This document shows positions 24,831 through 33,461 of a DNA stretch of 35,541 nucleotides, one piece after another (the first letter of the stretch is position 1; each line of letters opens with the position of its first letter). Below the pieces are notes generated by a model. That model was not told where the DNA came from, made no database searches, and saw only the letters and a program-made list of their open reading frames with translations. This DNA is from Porphyromonadaceae bacterium. GTDB taxonomy: Bacteria > Bacteroidota > Bacteroidia > Bacteroidales > UBA12481. The translations under genes and the position numbers were made by a program. The stretch covers positions 1 through 35,541 of the forward strand of contig QYQM01000153.1 of assembly GCA_007280905.1 (NCBI GenBank). Direction: 5' to 3'.

Positions 24831-26116
24831 CCAACCAGCTGCTCGAGCTGCATGCCGCGTGATCCTTTAATCAAAACATTGCTCCCTTTGAGCTGGTTCT
24901 GAGCCAGATAATCCTTCAGATTGTTCAGATTTTCAAAAAAGAGGTGCGGAAAATCGGGAGCAAACTGGTAAAACTGTTGGCCGGCAAACATTACTTTTTC
25001 AAAACCTGACTGATCCGTTCGTTGGATTATTTTTAGGTGCTCATCGGCAGAATATGAACCCAATTCGAACATATCACCAAGAATAGCTACCGAATGAGGC
25101 AGACTGAGTGAAGCAAAATGGTCAATAACTAACGCCATGTTTGATGGATTAGCATTATATGCATCAAGAAAAAGAACATTGTCTCTTGTCTGAATCCATT
25201 GAGACCGCATATTATCAGGAACATAGGATTCAATTCCGGACCTGATCTGGTCTATACTCAAGCCAAAATGGGTACCGATTGAGATGGCAGCTAGAATGTT
25301 ATAGAGATTATAACCTCCTGTCAGATGGCTGTTGATATTGTTAAAATCATCGGACTCACGGGTCTTCCATCTTATCGACAGGTATCGTTCCTGGTTTGCA
25401 GCCAATCCGCAAATATCTGCATATCCGCTGGTTCCATAGGTAAAACAGGGGTAATCTTCAACCAGTTTTTTTAACAGCTGATCATCCTCGTTGACAAACA
25501 GCCTACCCTTGTTGTGTTTAATCCAGGTATATAATTCATTCTTTGTTTGAATAACGCCTTCAAAAGAACCAAAACCTTCGAGATGCGCTCTTCCGATATT
25601 GGTAATCAACCCGATCGTTGGTTTGGCAATGTTGCAAAGGAAAGTAATTTCACCAGGGTGGTTGGCGCCCATTTCCACAATGAGAATTTCCGTTGCCGGA
25701 TCACTGGAAAGCAGAGTGATCGGTACACCGATATGATTATTTAGATTCCCTGAGGTAGCAACCGCTTTATATTTCTGCTTCAGAACAGAATGGATAAGCT
25801 CTTTGGTGGTGGTTTTTCCGTTTGTCCCTGTGAGTCCGATCACCGGAATCGAAAGTTTACTCCGGTGGAAAGAGGCAAGATCCTGCAGAAATCCGAGTAC
25901 ATCCGGCACCAGGATATACCGATTGCCAACTACAACGGATGGATCATCTACAACTGCATAGACGCTACCTTTGGCAAGAGCTTCAGCTGCAAAACAGTTG
26001 CCATCAAAATGATCGCCTTTCAGGGAAAAATACAGACAGCCGGGTTTGACCTTCCGGCTGTCGGTAAAGATCTGCGGATATTGCAGATAAGTTTTATAAA
26101 AATCTTCGGATTTCAC
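24821..26116 (-). CDS. murF: UDP-N-acetylmuramoyl-tripeptide--D-alanyl-D-alanine ligase
   Basis: A cytoplasmic peptidoglycan precursor enzyme that adds D-Ala-D-Ala to UDP-MurNAc-tripeptide using ATP. FTDSRKVKPGCLYFSLKGDHFDG at the N-terminus binds UDP (quoted here in part: TDSRKVKPG). The ATP loop GLTGTNGKTTTKELI is at about 94-108. EMGANHPGEI and TNIGRAHLEGFGS are the carbamoyl-lysine region. DAYNANPSNM and AILGDMFELG mark the third domain. Length 431 is normal. The ATG lies 3 bp after the gldJ stop, so it is co-transcribed with gldJ. No dcw cluster genes are near; murF beside gldJ is a known arrangement in gliding Bacteroidota from memory. Confidence 0.93.
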   Translation of the reverse strand: MKSEDFYKTYLQYPQIFTDSRKVKPGCLYFSLKGDHFDGNCFAAEALAKGSVYAVVDDPSVVVGNRYILVPDVLGFLQDLASFHRSKLSIPVIGLTGTNGKTTTKELIHSVLKQKYKAVATSGNLNNHIGVPITLLSSDPATEILIVEMGANHPGEITFLCNIAKPTIGLITNIGRAHLEGFGSFEGVIQTKNELYTWIKHNKGRLFVNEDDQLLKKLVEDYPCFTYGTSGYADICGLAANQERYLSIRWKTRESDDFNNINSHLTGGYNLYNILAAISIGTHFGLSIDQIRSGIESYVPDNMRSQWIQTRDNVLFLDAYNANPSNMALVIDHFASLSLPHSVAILGDMFELGSYSADEHLKIIQRTDQSGFEKVMFAGQQFYQFAPDFPHLFFENLNNLKDYLAQNQLKGSNVLIKGSRGMQLEQLVGYL

Positions 26117-26119
26117 ATC

Positions 26120-27598
26120 CTATTTGCCATCGGCTCTACCGAGACGCGACATAGCACAGCGGAAGCCAAGATCATCGGTGGCTTTATCTTCATCCATATA
26201 CCGGCGGGTACCCGGAACCATCCAATAGGCTCTGTCACGCCAGGAACCACCTTTATAAACACGCGCCCGGTCAGAAATGCTGCTGGTGACACCCAGTTTA
26301 TTTGCGCCTGTTCCCTGGAAATACATCTGGGCAGTATTTTTAGCATTATCCTCCTCACCATAGGTAAATCCTATACTGGATTGTGCATCTCCATCGCGAA
26401 AATTCCGGTTGTCCGACCGTTTGTAGTTCATTCGTTTCTTATTTTCCTCAGCGGTCATAGTCCTTCTGGGAATCTTCCCGAGTGAATCTTTTTCTGCGAT
26501 GTTACCTTCGGCATCCCGTTGCTGAACGGTAAAAACGTTACCGCGGTATGGACTGAGTTCGTCCACCTCCACCGAAGATAAAGGACGGTAAACGTCCAAA
26601 ACCCATTCATTCACATTACCGGCCATGTCATAAAGACCGTAATCATTAGGCAAATAGGTTTTGACCGGTGAAGTAAAAGGGTATCCATCATTCAGGGAAC
26701 CAGAAACTCCCATATAATCACCTCTGCCACGAACGAAGTTGGCCATGAGATCACCTCTTTTGGATTTTTCTTCATTTCTGGCATAATTACCGCGCCATGG
26801 ATACATACGTTTATTTTCAATCAGTTCATCCTTTGCAATCAGGCCCATAGCTGCGAATTCCCATTCAGCTTCGGTTGGGAGGCGGTACTTTGGATAGAAG
26901 AAACCGTCTTCCATTCGTGCTTTGCGAACCGTTTTGTTAGGATCCAGGTTAGGCAGATCCTGGCGAACCACACCTTCGTATTGTCCGGCGAGATAAGCAT
27001 CGGTATTAAAGTTTTTAGCGCTGGTCTGATTAGGATCCTGCATAAGGATACCCTCCTTGATCAATATACTTTCATTCACGCGATCCGTTCTCCAGTCGCA
27101 GTATTGAGTTGCCTGTATCCAGGTCACTCCGACAACAGGGTAATCATTATAGGAAGGATGGCGCAGATAATACTCGGTCATTGGTTCATTGAAGGCCAGT
27201 GCGCCTCTCCAAACCAGCGTATCCGGCAAGGCCTGCTGATAGACCAGGGGATAATCGGTATAAACACGCTTCAACCAATAAAGGTATTCGCGATAGTCTG
27301 CATTTGTGACTTCGGTTTCATCCATATAAAAGGAAGACACGGTTACCCGACGCGGAATGTTATTCCAGTCATACCTGACATCATCGGCCACACGGCCCAG
27401 GGTAAATGTTCCTCCTTCAACGAAAACCAATCCGGGTCCTGTGGGCTGGTTAAAACCGGATATATAATCATATCCTCCGTTCTTTATGTCATTGTATGCC
27501 CAGCCGGTTTTAGAAGATTTCATGCTGCTTTTGCAACCTCCCAAAGACAAGACCAAACCAAAAGTGATCAGAAAAAAACTAAACAATCTGATTTTCAT
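26120..27598 (-). CDS. gldJ: Gliding-motility/type IX secretion lipoprotein GldJ
   Basis: An outer-membrane lipoprotein with a formylglycine-generating-enzyme-like (SUMF1) fold, associated with the type IX secretion and gliding machinery. ATG at 27598 gives the signal MKIRLFSFFLITFGLVLSLG with lipobox LGGC (Cys 23); a TTG 9 bp upstream is unlikely. GldJ hallmarks: TGPGLVFVEGGTFTLGRVAD, FYMDETEVTNADYREYLYWL, YPVVGVTWIQATQYCDWRTD, YRLPTEAEWEFAAMG, and the C-terminal VYKGGSWRDRAYW. These differ from GldK in wording and spacing. The catalytic Cys pair of true sulfatase activators is not conserved in the C-terminal region as far as I can see, so an assembly role is expected. It is divergent from porU. 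Confidence 0.88.
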   Translation of the reverse strand: MKIRLFSFFLITFGLVLSLGGCKSSMKSSKTGWAYNDIKNGGYDYISGFNQPTGPGLVFVEGGTFTLGRVADDVRYDWNNIPRRVTVSSFYMDETEVTNADYREYLYWLKRVYTDYPLVYQQALPDTLVWRGALAFNEPMTEYYLRHPSYNDYPVVGVTWIQATQYCDWRTDRVNESILIKEGILMQDPNQTSAKNFNTDAYLAGQYEGVVRQDLPNLDPNKTVRKARMEDGFFYPKYRLPTEAEWEFAAMGLIAKDELIENKRMYPWRGNYARNEEKSKRGDLMANFVRGRGDYMGVSGSLNDGYPFTSPVKTYLPNDYGLYDMAGNVNEWVLDVYRPLSSVEVDELSPYRGNVFTVQQRDAEGNIAEKDSLGKIPRRTMTAEENKKRMNYKRSDNRNFRDGDAQSSIGFTYGEEDNAKNTAQMYFQGTGANKLGVTSSISDRARVYKGGSWRDRAYWMVPGTRRYMDEDKATDDLGFRCAMSRLGRADGK

Positions 27599-27625
27599 GA
27601 CGTTCAAAGGGTATTAATCAATGTA

Positions 27626-27633
27626 CAAAATTA
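27626..27633 (-). promoter_or_regulatory. TAnnTTTG box upstream of gldJ
   Basis: On the minus strand TAATTTTG matches the Bacteroidota -7 consensus. It lies about 28 bp before the gldJ ATG, leaving a leader of about 20 nt. I see no clear -33 TTTG at the ideal distance. Confidence 0.35.
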
Positions 27634-27830
27634 ACTATTTTTATCACTTACACTGACTTTCAGTATCAAAAGCGGCCGAAATTATGAAAATTTCACCGAA
27701 AGCCAGAGTAATAACGCAGTTCGTTTCCGTTTATTTTTCAGATGGTATTGTTAATATTTTTTCCCGCTTCGTTCTCTTTGAGTACAATACCGCTTCAAAA
27801 AAGACGTTTTTTCCGTAATATTACCCCGAA

Positions 27831-30800
27831 ATGGTTAGAACAATCTTTAATAACAGTAAGCATTTAGCCTTGCTGTTTATTTATACAGGGCTCTCATTTT
27901 CAATTAGTTTTGGACAAAATTCCAAGCCAAGACAGATACATTGGGTGTCAACTGCTCAATTTGACAGAGCAATTTATCCCGGCGGATCAGGAAGCCTTCC
28001 TTATTATTCCGAGCGTTTACCCTGGAGCGAAAGTCAAAATAGTAAACCAGAGGTTTTTTTTACCAACGTTCAATTTGAACCGGTAAACACCTCAGATCCG
28101 GAATGGAAGAATATCAGGGAAAACAACCTCCGGGATGTAATTGAAATCAGAACCACTGTTCAAATCGAACGTAAGAAGCCGTTTGCCGTTTTTAGTTTTA
28201 TCCCATTCAGGAAAAATCCAACCACCGGCCAGATTGAACGATTGGTTAGCTTTATTCCTGAATTAAAACAAATCGACCGTCCTGTCTCCGACCTTAAAAC
28301 CAAAGGCAATACGCATCTGTATGTTGCACAGTCTGTATTGGCCAGTGGCAAGTGGTATAAAATTCAGGTGAACACCGGTGGTATTCAGAAACTAACCTAT
28401 GCGGACCTGAAGAAAATGGGAATACAGAATCCCGATAATGTTCGGATCTATGGTAACGGAGGATTGCAACTGCCTTATGATTCCAGTATTGACCGACCCG
28501 ATGATCTGCTCGAGAACCCGGTTTATTTCGATAAAGGAGCCGATGGCCTATTCGGTGATGGTGATTATATTGTTTTTTATGCTTCAGGAACAACGACCTG
28601 GAAATATGATGCCAGCAAAAAGATATTCAACCACAGACTCCATCTTTATTCAGATTATTCGTATTATTTCATAACTGAAGACCTTGGTCCGGGGAAAAGA
28701 GTCATCGGATTGAGTGCCAGCACTCTGATACCTCAAACTACAGTAACATCTTACAATGCAATTGATTATCGTGAAAAAGATTCAATTAACCTTTTAAAAT
28801 CCGGCCGCCTGTGGTGCTGGAAACAATTTTCAAATGAACTCCAGTGGGGATTCAGCTTTAATTTTCCGCACCGAATTATTGATGAACCAGTGAAAGTAAC
28901 AACTTCATTATGGGCCCGGTCTGCCAAAACGAGCTCAAATTCGAGGTTTTACCTTTTGCATGATGAAACGCCGTTTGAAACGGTAGAACTTGCAGGAGTA
29001 TATACCGATAACACCGAAGCCCTTTATGCTTCTACAGCATTGTCTAACAGTTCTTTTAACCATGCCACGGAATCCTTCAGGATAAATTTTCAGTTCGTTC
29101 CCGGCAATCCGGCTGCAGATGGATGGCTCGATTATTTAACACTAAACACACGATGCAATCTGATCTTCGATGGCGGACAATTATCCTTCCGGGATGCCAA
29201 AGAAACCGGAAACGGTAAAGTGGTCAAATTTCAGATCGGTCAGGCATCGGTGAATGATCTGGTATGGGATGTAACCGATGGTAATGAGATCAGGCAACAA
29301 GCCGTCCAGGTATATACCGGCGGAATTGAATTCGTTGCAGCTGCCGATGGGATCAGGGAATATATTGTTTTCGATCCCCGATCGGCTGTTCTTCCGGTGC
29401 CCACCTACTCTGGCGACGGGCTCGGACTGATTCCGGATCAGAATCTTCATGGGTTGGAGTGCCCGGATATAATCATCCTGGTTCATGATGACCTGAAAGC
29501 GTATGCACAGCAGCTCGCGGATTTTCATAAAACTCATGATGGATTGACAACCCTTTTGGTTTCACCTGGCCAGGTTTACAATGAGTTTTCATCCGGAATG
29601 TCCGATGTTACCGCGATCAGAGACTTTCTGAAGATGTTTTATGATCGGTCCTCTGCGGGGTCCTTCCGTCTCAAGTACTTTTTATTTTTCGGGGATGGCT
29701 CATACGACAACAAGAATTCAATCAAGGATTTCCGCACTTACCTACCAACCTATCAATCACTTGAATCTTTGTATCCCACCAGCTCCTATCTAACTGATGA
29801 TTTCTTCGGACTGCTCGACACCGGTGAAGATATTGAAGCGGGCTTGCTTGAGCTTGGTATCGGAAGGTTCCCCGTGATCAATGAATTCGAGTCATCGGTG
29901 ATGATTGAAAAAATCAAGCAATACTATTCGCCATCCGCATTGGGTGACTGGCGAAATCTTGTCTGTTTTATCGGCGATGATGAAGATGGGAATATTCATA
30001 TGCGCGACGCCAATACCTTAGCTGATCTCTTGAAAGTTGAACATCCTGCATTCAATATTGATAAAATTTTTCTGGATGCCTACCAACAGGTTACTTTACC
30101 TACCGGTGACAGGTATCCTGAAGTGAACCGGGCTATTGGTGACCGTATAAAAAAAGGTGCACTGATCATGAACTATATTGGTCACGGCAGCGCGAGAGGA
30201 TTGGCCCATGAAGAAATTCTTACCATATCAGATATCAAGAATTGGGAAAACCCGGAAAAACTTACCCTAATCATAACTGCAACCTGCGAATTCAGCCGTT
30301 TCGACAATCCGGCACTGGTATCAGCCGGGGAATGGGTACTTCTAAATGCAAACGGTGGTGGTATCGCACTGTTTTCAACTACCCGATTGGTTTATTCCTC
30401 GCCAAATTTCATTCTGAACAAAGAATTCTATAATTACGCATTCAACCGGGATGACCAGGGAAAACGAATGACACTGGGGGATATAATGAGACTCACAAAA
30501 AATGCTGTCGGCGATGAGCAGAACAAACTAAATTTCACTCTGCTGGGAGATCCGGCATTGACACTGAGCTACCCCGAATACGGAATTACGATGACGCAGA
30601 TCAACGGAAAACCGGTTGGGGAATTCCGGGATACATTGAAAGCCCTGACCGCTGCCAGCATCAACGGTTTTGTTAATGATTTGAATGGTAATAAGTTAAT
30701 CGACTTTTCCGGAGTGGTTCTTCCAACCGTTTATGACAAGGAAATTACCCTGACCAATTTAGCTAATGATGGCGGTCCGATCATGGAATTTACGGTACGG

Positions 30801-31673
30801 AACAGTATCCTTTTCCGGGGGAAAGCCAGCGTAAAGAATGGAGATTTCGCCTTTAATTTTATAGTGCCAAAGGATATTTCCTATCAAATCGGAACCGGAA
30901 AATTGAGTTTTTATGGCAATAACGAGCTGACCGATGCCGCAGGAGTTAATCTTGGAGTATTAATCGGAGGATCATCCCAAAGTGGCATAGTGGATAAAGA
31001 TGGCCCTGAACTGGGCATTTTTATGAATGACACCACATTCGTGAGCGGTGGCCTTACCAATGAAAATCCCATCCTTCTGGCCAAAATCAAAGATGCCAGC
31101 GGAGTCAATACAACCAGCAATGGGATTGGTCATGATATTACTGCCATTCTCGATGGGAACCAGCAAAATCCGATTTTATTGAATGATTATTATGAAAGCG
31201 ATCTCGACCAGTATCGTTCAGGCAGCCTGAAGTACCCTATGAGCAAACTGGAGCCCGGTGATCACACCCTTCGGATCAAAGTCTGGGATATCCTCAATAA
31301 TTCCAGCGAAACCGAAATTTCATTCACGGTAAAAAGTTCGCAGGATCTGATAATCGACCATTTATTAAATTATCCCAATCCTTTTACCACTCATACTGAT
31401 TTTTACTTTGAACATAACCAGGGACAGGAGTCGCTCGATGTCCTTCTGCAGGTTTATACCCTCAGTGGAAAATTGGTCAAGAGTTTTGAATTTCTTTCGG
31501 CCGATCAGACTCAGATTAAGCCCGGTTCATTCAGGGTGGGGCCTATTCCATGGGATGGACTGGATGATTTTGGAGACCGGATCGGCAGAGGCACCTACTT
31601 TTATCGGGTAAAAGTCAGAACCTCTGACGGCAAGTCAAAAGAAGCCTTTCAAAAGCTGGTCATATTCAGATAA
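27831..31673 (+). CDS. porU: Type IX secretion sortase PorU
   Basis: A 1280-residue cell-surface cysteine protease that removes the C-terminal signal from type IX cargo and helps attach it to lipopolysaccharide. A signal peptide ends near residue 29 (SFSISFGQ). The N-terminal half is beta-rich. The gingipain-like C25 domain begins at about residue 540 (GLECPDIIILVHDDLKAYAQ). Catalytic H785 lies in MNYIGHGSARGL and C819 in ITATCEFSRFDNP, followed by AGEWVLLNANGGGIALFSTT. The C-terminus has Ig-like/FlgD-like sequence with NYPNPFTTHTDF and GRGTYFYRVKVRTSDG, resembling a sorting domain. Length is normal for PorU. porV follows 105 bp downstream, its known partner. Confidence 0.93.
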   Translation: MVRTIFNNSKHLALLFIYTGLSFSISFGQNSKPRQIHWVSTAQFDRAIYPGGSGSLPYYSERLPWSESQNSKPEVFFTNVQFEPVNTSDPEWKNIRENNLRDVIEIRTTVQIERKKPFAVFSFIPFRKNPTTGQIERLVSFIPELKQIDRPVSDLKTKGNTHLYVAQSVLASGKWYKIQVNTGGIQKLTYADLKKMGIQNPDNVRIYGNGGLQLPYDSSIDRPDDLLENPVYFDKGADGLFGDGDYIVFYASGTTTWKYDASKKIFNHRLHLYSDYSYYFITEDLGPGKRVIGLSASTLIPQTTVTSYNAIDYREKDSINLLKSGRLWCWKQFSNELQWGFSFNFPHRIIDEPVKVTTSLWARSAKTSSNSRFYLLHDETPFETVELAGVYTDNTEALYASTALSNSSFNHATESFRINFQFVPGNPAADGWLDYLTLNTRCNLIFDGGQLSFRDAKETGNGKVVKFQIGQASVNDLVWDVTDGNEIRQQAVQVYTGGIEFVAAADGIREYIVFDPRSAVLPVPTYSGDGLGLIPDQNLHGLECPDIIILVHDDLKAYAQQLADFHKTHDGLTTLLVSPGQVYNEFSSGMSDVTAIRDFLKMFYDRSSAGSFRLKYFLFFGDGSYDNKNSIKDFRTYLPTYQSLESLYPTSSYLTDDFFGLLDTGEDIEAGLLELGIGRFPVINEFESSVMIEKIKQYYSPSALGDWRNLVCFIGDDEDGNIHMRDANTLADLLKVEHPAFNIDKIFLDAYQQVTLPTGDRYPEVNRAIGDRIKKGALIMNYIGHGSARGLAHEEILTISDIKNWENPEKLTLIITATCEFSRFDNPALVSAGEWVLLNANGGGIALFSTTRLVYSSPNFILNKEFYNYAFNRDDQGKRMTLGDIMRLTKNAVGDEQNKLNFTLLGDPALTLSYPEYGITMTQINGKPVGEFRDTLKALTAASINGFVNDLNGNKLIDFSGVVLPTVYDKEITLTNLANDGGPIMEFTVRNSILFRGKASVKNGDFAFNFIVPKDISYQIGTGKLSFYGNNELTDAAGVNLGVLIGGSSQSGIVDKDGPELGIFMNDTTFVSGGLTNENPILLAKIKDASGVNTTSNGIGHDITAILDGNQQNPILLNDYYESDLDQYRSGSLKYPMSKLEPGDHTLRIKVWDILNNSSETEISFTVKSSQDLIIDHLLNYPNPFTTHTDFYFEHNQGQESLDVLLQVYTLSGKLVKSFEFLSADQTQIKPGSFRVGPIPWDGLDDFGDRIGRGTYFYRVKVRTSDGKSKEAFQKLVIFR

Positions 31674-31725
31674 TAACACTTTCAAATACAATAAATTCCC
31701 GAACTCGTTGTTTTTGAATACGGGA

Positions 31726-31745
31726 TATCCGGTTGAAGCCGGATA
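31726..31745. repeat. 7-bp inverted repeat upstream of porV
   Basis: tatccgg (31726-31732) and ccggata (31739-31745) flank six bases. The repeat ends 6 bp before the -7-like box of porV and covers the place of a -33 element. It has no T-run, so it is an operator candidate more than a terminator. Confidence 0.4.
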
Positions 31746-31751
31746 AATCTA

Positions 31752-31759
31752 TATATTTG
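31752..31759 (+). promoter_or_regulatory. TAnnTTTG promoter box of porV
   Basis: TATATTTG matches the Bacteroidota -7 consensus and lies 19 bp before the porV ATG. A TTG 16 bp upstream (31733-31735) could serve as a weak -33. It would allow porV-ispF to be transcribed separately from porU. Confidence 0.45.
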
Positions 31760-31778
31760 CAGCTAAAAATTACAGTAC

Positions 31779-32981
31779 ATGAAAGTTGTGAGAAACTTCA
31801 TTCTGATTATTCTGGGGTTAACAGCCCTGATAAAGCCCTCTTTTGGCCAGATTACCTCTGGAGAATTGTCGGGAAAAGAAATCAATACGGTCACCACGGC
31901 AGTCCCGTTTTTGACCATCGCTCCTGACTCAAGATCAGGAGGCATGGGAGATGTGGGAGTTGCTTTGTCGCCTGATGCAAACTCCATGCATTGGAATCCT
32001 GCCAAATATGCTTTTGCCCCAAATGACATGGGACTGTCCATTTCATATACTCCCTGGTTAAGGAAATTAATTCCTGATATCAACCTGGCGTACCTTTCAG
32101 GCTACAAGCGCATTGACAAGCAACAGGTTATTGGTTTATCCCTGCTGTATTTCTCCCTTGGGAACATAACCTTCACCGATGTCGTTGGAAATATAACTAA
32201 CACCTTTAATCCTAACGAATTTGCTGTGGATGCTGCCTATGCACGTTCATTTTCCGACAGATTCTCAGGCAGCCTCGCCTTCCGCTTTATCTATTCCAAC
32301 CTTACAGGAGGTTATTATGTAGGTGGAATCGAATCGCATCCCGGAATGGCCTTTTCATCGGATGTTTCTGTTTACTACAGAAATAATGAATTGAGACTAC
32401 GCGATTATGATGCTACTTTTGCTTTTGGAGCCAATATTTCCAATATCGGATCAAAAATCTCCTATACACCGAGTTCAGACAAAGATTTTATTCCCATCAA
32501 TCTCCGGTTGGGAACAGCATTTACAGTTGATTTTGATGACTATAACAGTCTGACCGCAGCATTTGACGTAAATAAGCTTCTGGTCCCTACCCCACCAAAT
32601 TATTATAAAGATTCAGTGGATATTAAAAATGATCCTGTTATAGAATACGGTTTTGATCCAAACGTTTCAGTTGCCGTTGGAATGTTCCATTCCTTTTATG
32701 ATGCCCCCGGTGGATTTTCAGAGGAACTTCGTGAAATCACCTACTCTGTTGGAATGGAATACTGGTATGCTAAACAATTTGCCATCAGGGGCGGCTTCTT
32801 TTACGAGGATGGTACTAAGGGCAACCGTAAATTTTTTACTGTGGGTATTGGATTGCGCCTGAACGTTTTCGGTTTGGATTTCGCTTACCTGGTTCCTGTC
32901 AATAACCAAAACAGCCCTTTGGCTAATACGCTGAGGTTTAGTTTACTGTTTGATTTTGCAGGGTTAAATAGTAAAAAATAA
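31779..32981 (+). CDS. porV: Type IX secretion outer-membrane protein PorV (LptO)
   Basis: A 400-residue outer-membrane beta-barrel that collects cargo from the Sov/SprA translocon and presents it to the PorU sortase. The signal peptide is MKVVRNFILIILGLTALIKP plus SFGQ. The family start follows: TVTTAVPFLTIAPDSRSGGM, then GDVGVALSPDANSMHWNPAK. The barrel has strands throughout and ends in TLRFSLLFDF, with a short tail. Length and motifs match PorV and not the related PorP or PorQ. The stop overlaps the ispF start by one base (TAATG), a sign of translational coupling. Confidence 0.93.
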   Translation: MKVVRNFILIILGLTALIKPSFGQITSGELSGKEINTVTTAVPFLTIAPDSRSGGMGDVGVALSPDANSMHWNPAKYAFAPNDMGLSISYTPWLRKLIPDINLAYLSGYKRIDKQQVIGLSLLYFSLGNITFTDVVGNITNTFNPNEFAVDAAYARSFSDRFSGSLAFRFIYSNLTGGYYVGGIESHPGMAFSSDVSVYYRNNELRLRDYDATFAFGANISNIGSKISYTPSSDKDFIPINLRLGTAFTVDFDDYNSLTAAFDVNKLLVPTPPNYYKDSVDIKNDPVIEYGFDPNVSVAVGMFHSFYDAPGGFSEELREITYSVGMEYWYAKQFAIRGGFFYEDGTKGNRKFFTVGIGLRLNVFGLDFAYLVPVNNQNSPLANTLRFSLLFDFAGLNSKK

Positions 32982-33460
32982 TGTTCAGGATCGGCTTCGG
33001 TTATGATGTCCATAAACTGGTCGAAAACCGGAAGCTCATTTTAGGTGGTATCGAAATTCCCTTTTCCAAAGGCACTCTTGGCCATTCTGATGGTGATGCG
33101 TTGATCCATGCCATTTGCGATGCTTTACTTGGTGCATTAGCCTTACGCGACATAGGGTTTCATTTCCCTGATTCATCTGAAGAGTTTAAAGACATTGACA
33201 GTAAAATCATCCTGCGGAAAACCATTGAAATGATTAGGGCGAAGGGTTGGGAAATCGGAAATATTGATACGACCATCTGTCTTGAAAAGCCCAAACTGAA
33301 AGATCACATTTCACTGATGCAGAGCACTCTGGCAAATATTATGGGTATCAGTCCGGACCAGATTTCGGTTAAAGTAACAACTGCCGAAACCATGGGGTTC
33401 GTGGGAACCGGCGAAGGTGTTGCAGTTTATGCGGTTGCCCTGCTGCACCATCTTCATTAG
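32981..33460 (+). CDS. ispF: 2-C-methyl-D-erythritol 2,4-cyclodiphosphate synthase
   Basis: A cytoplasmic zinc enzyme of the non-mevalonate isoprenoid pathway that cyclises CDP-ME-2-phosphate and releases CMP. Zinc ligands are D9 and H11 in FGYDVHKL and H43 in DALIHAICDALLGA. GHSDGDAL and HFPDSSEEFKDIDS are also typical. VKVTTAETMGFVGTGEGVAV is the CDP-binding end. At 159 residues it is full length. It begins on the porV stop (TAATG), which points to co-translation although the functions are unrelated. It ends one base before the convergent hutU stop. Confidence 0.95.
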   Translation: MFRIGFGYDVHKLVENRKLILGGIEIPFSKGTLGHSDGDALIHAICDALLGALALRDIGFHFPDSSEEFKDIDSKIILRKTIEMIRAKGWEIGNIDTTICLEKPKLKDHISLMQSTLANIMGISPDQISVKVTTAETMGFVGTGEGVAVYAVALLHHLH

Positions 33461-33461
33461 A

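Noticed and set aside
25790-26485. Plus-strand open frame across murF and gldJ
   Set aside because: Antisense to two clear conserved genes; no recognisable motif.
26981-27634. Plus-strand open frame opposite the gldJ N-terminal half
   Set aside because: Antisense to the conserved gldJ gene; open only because of codon use on the other strand.
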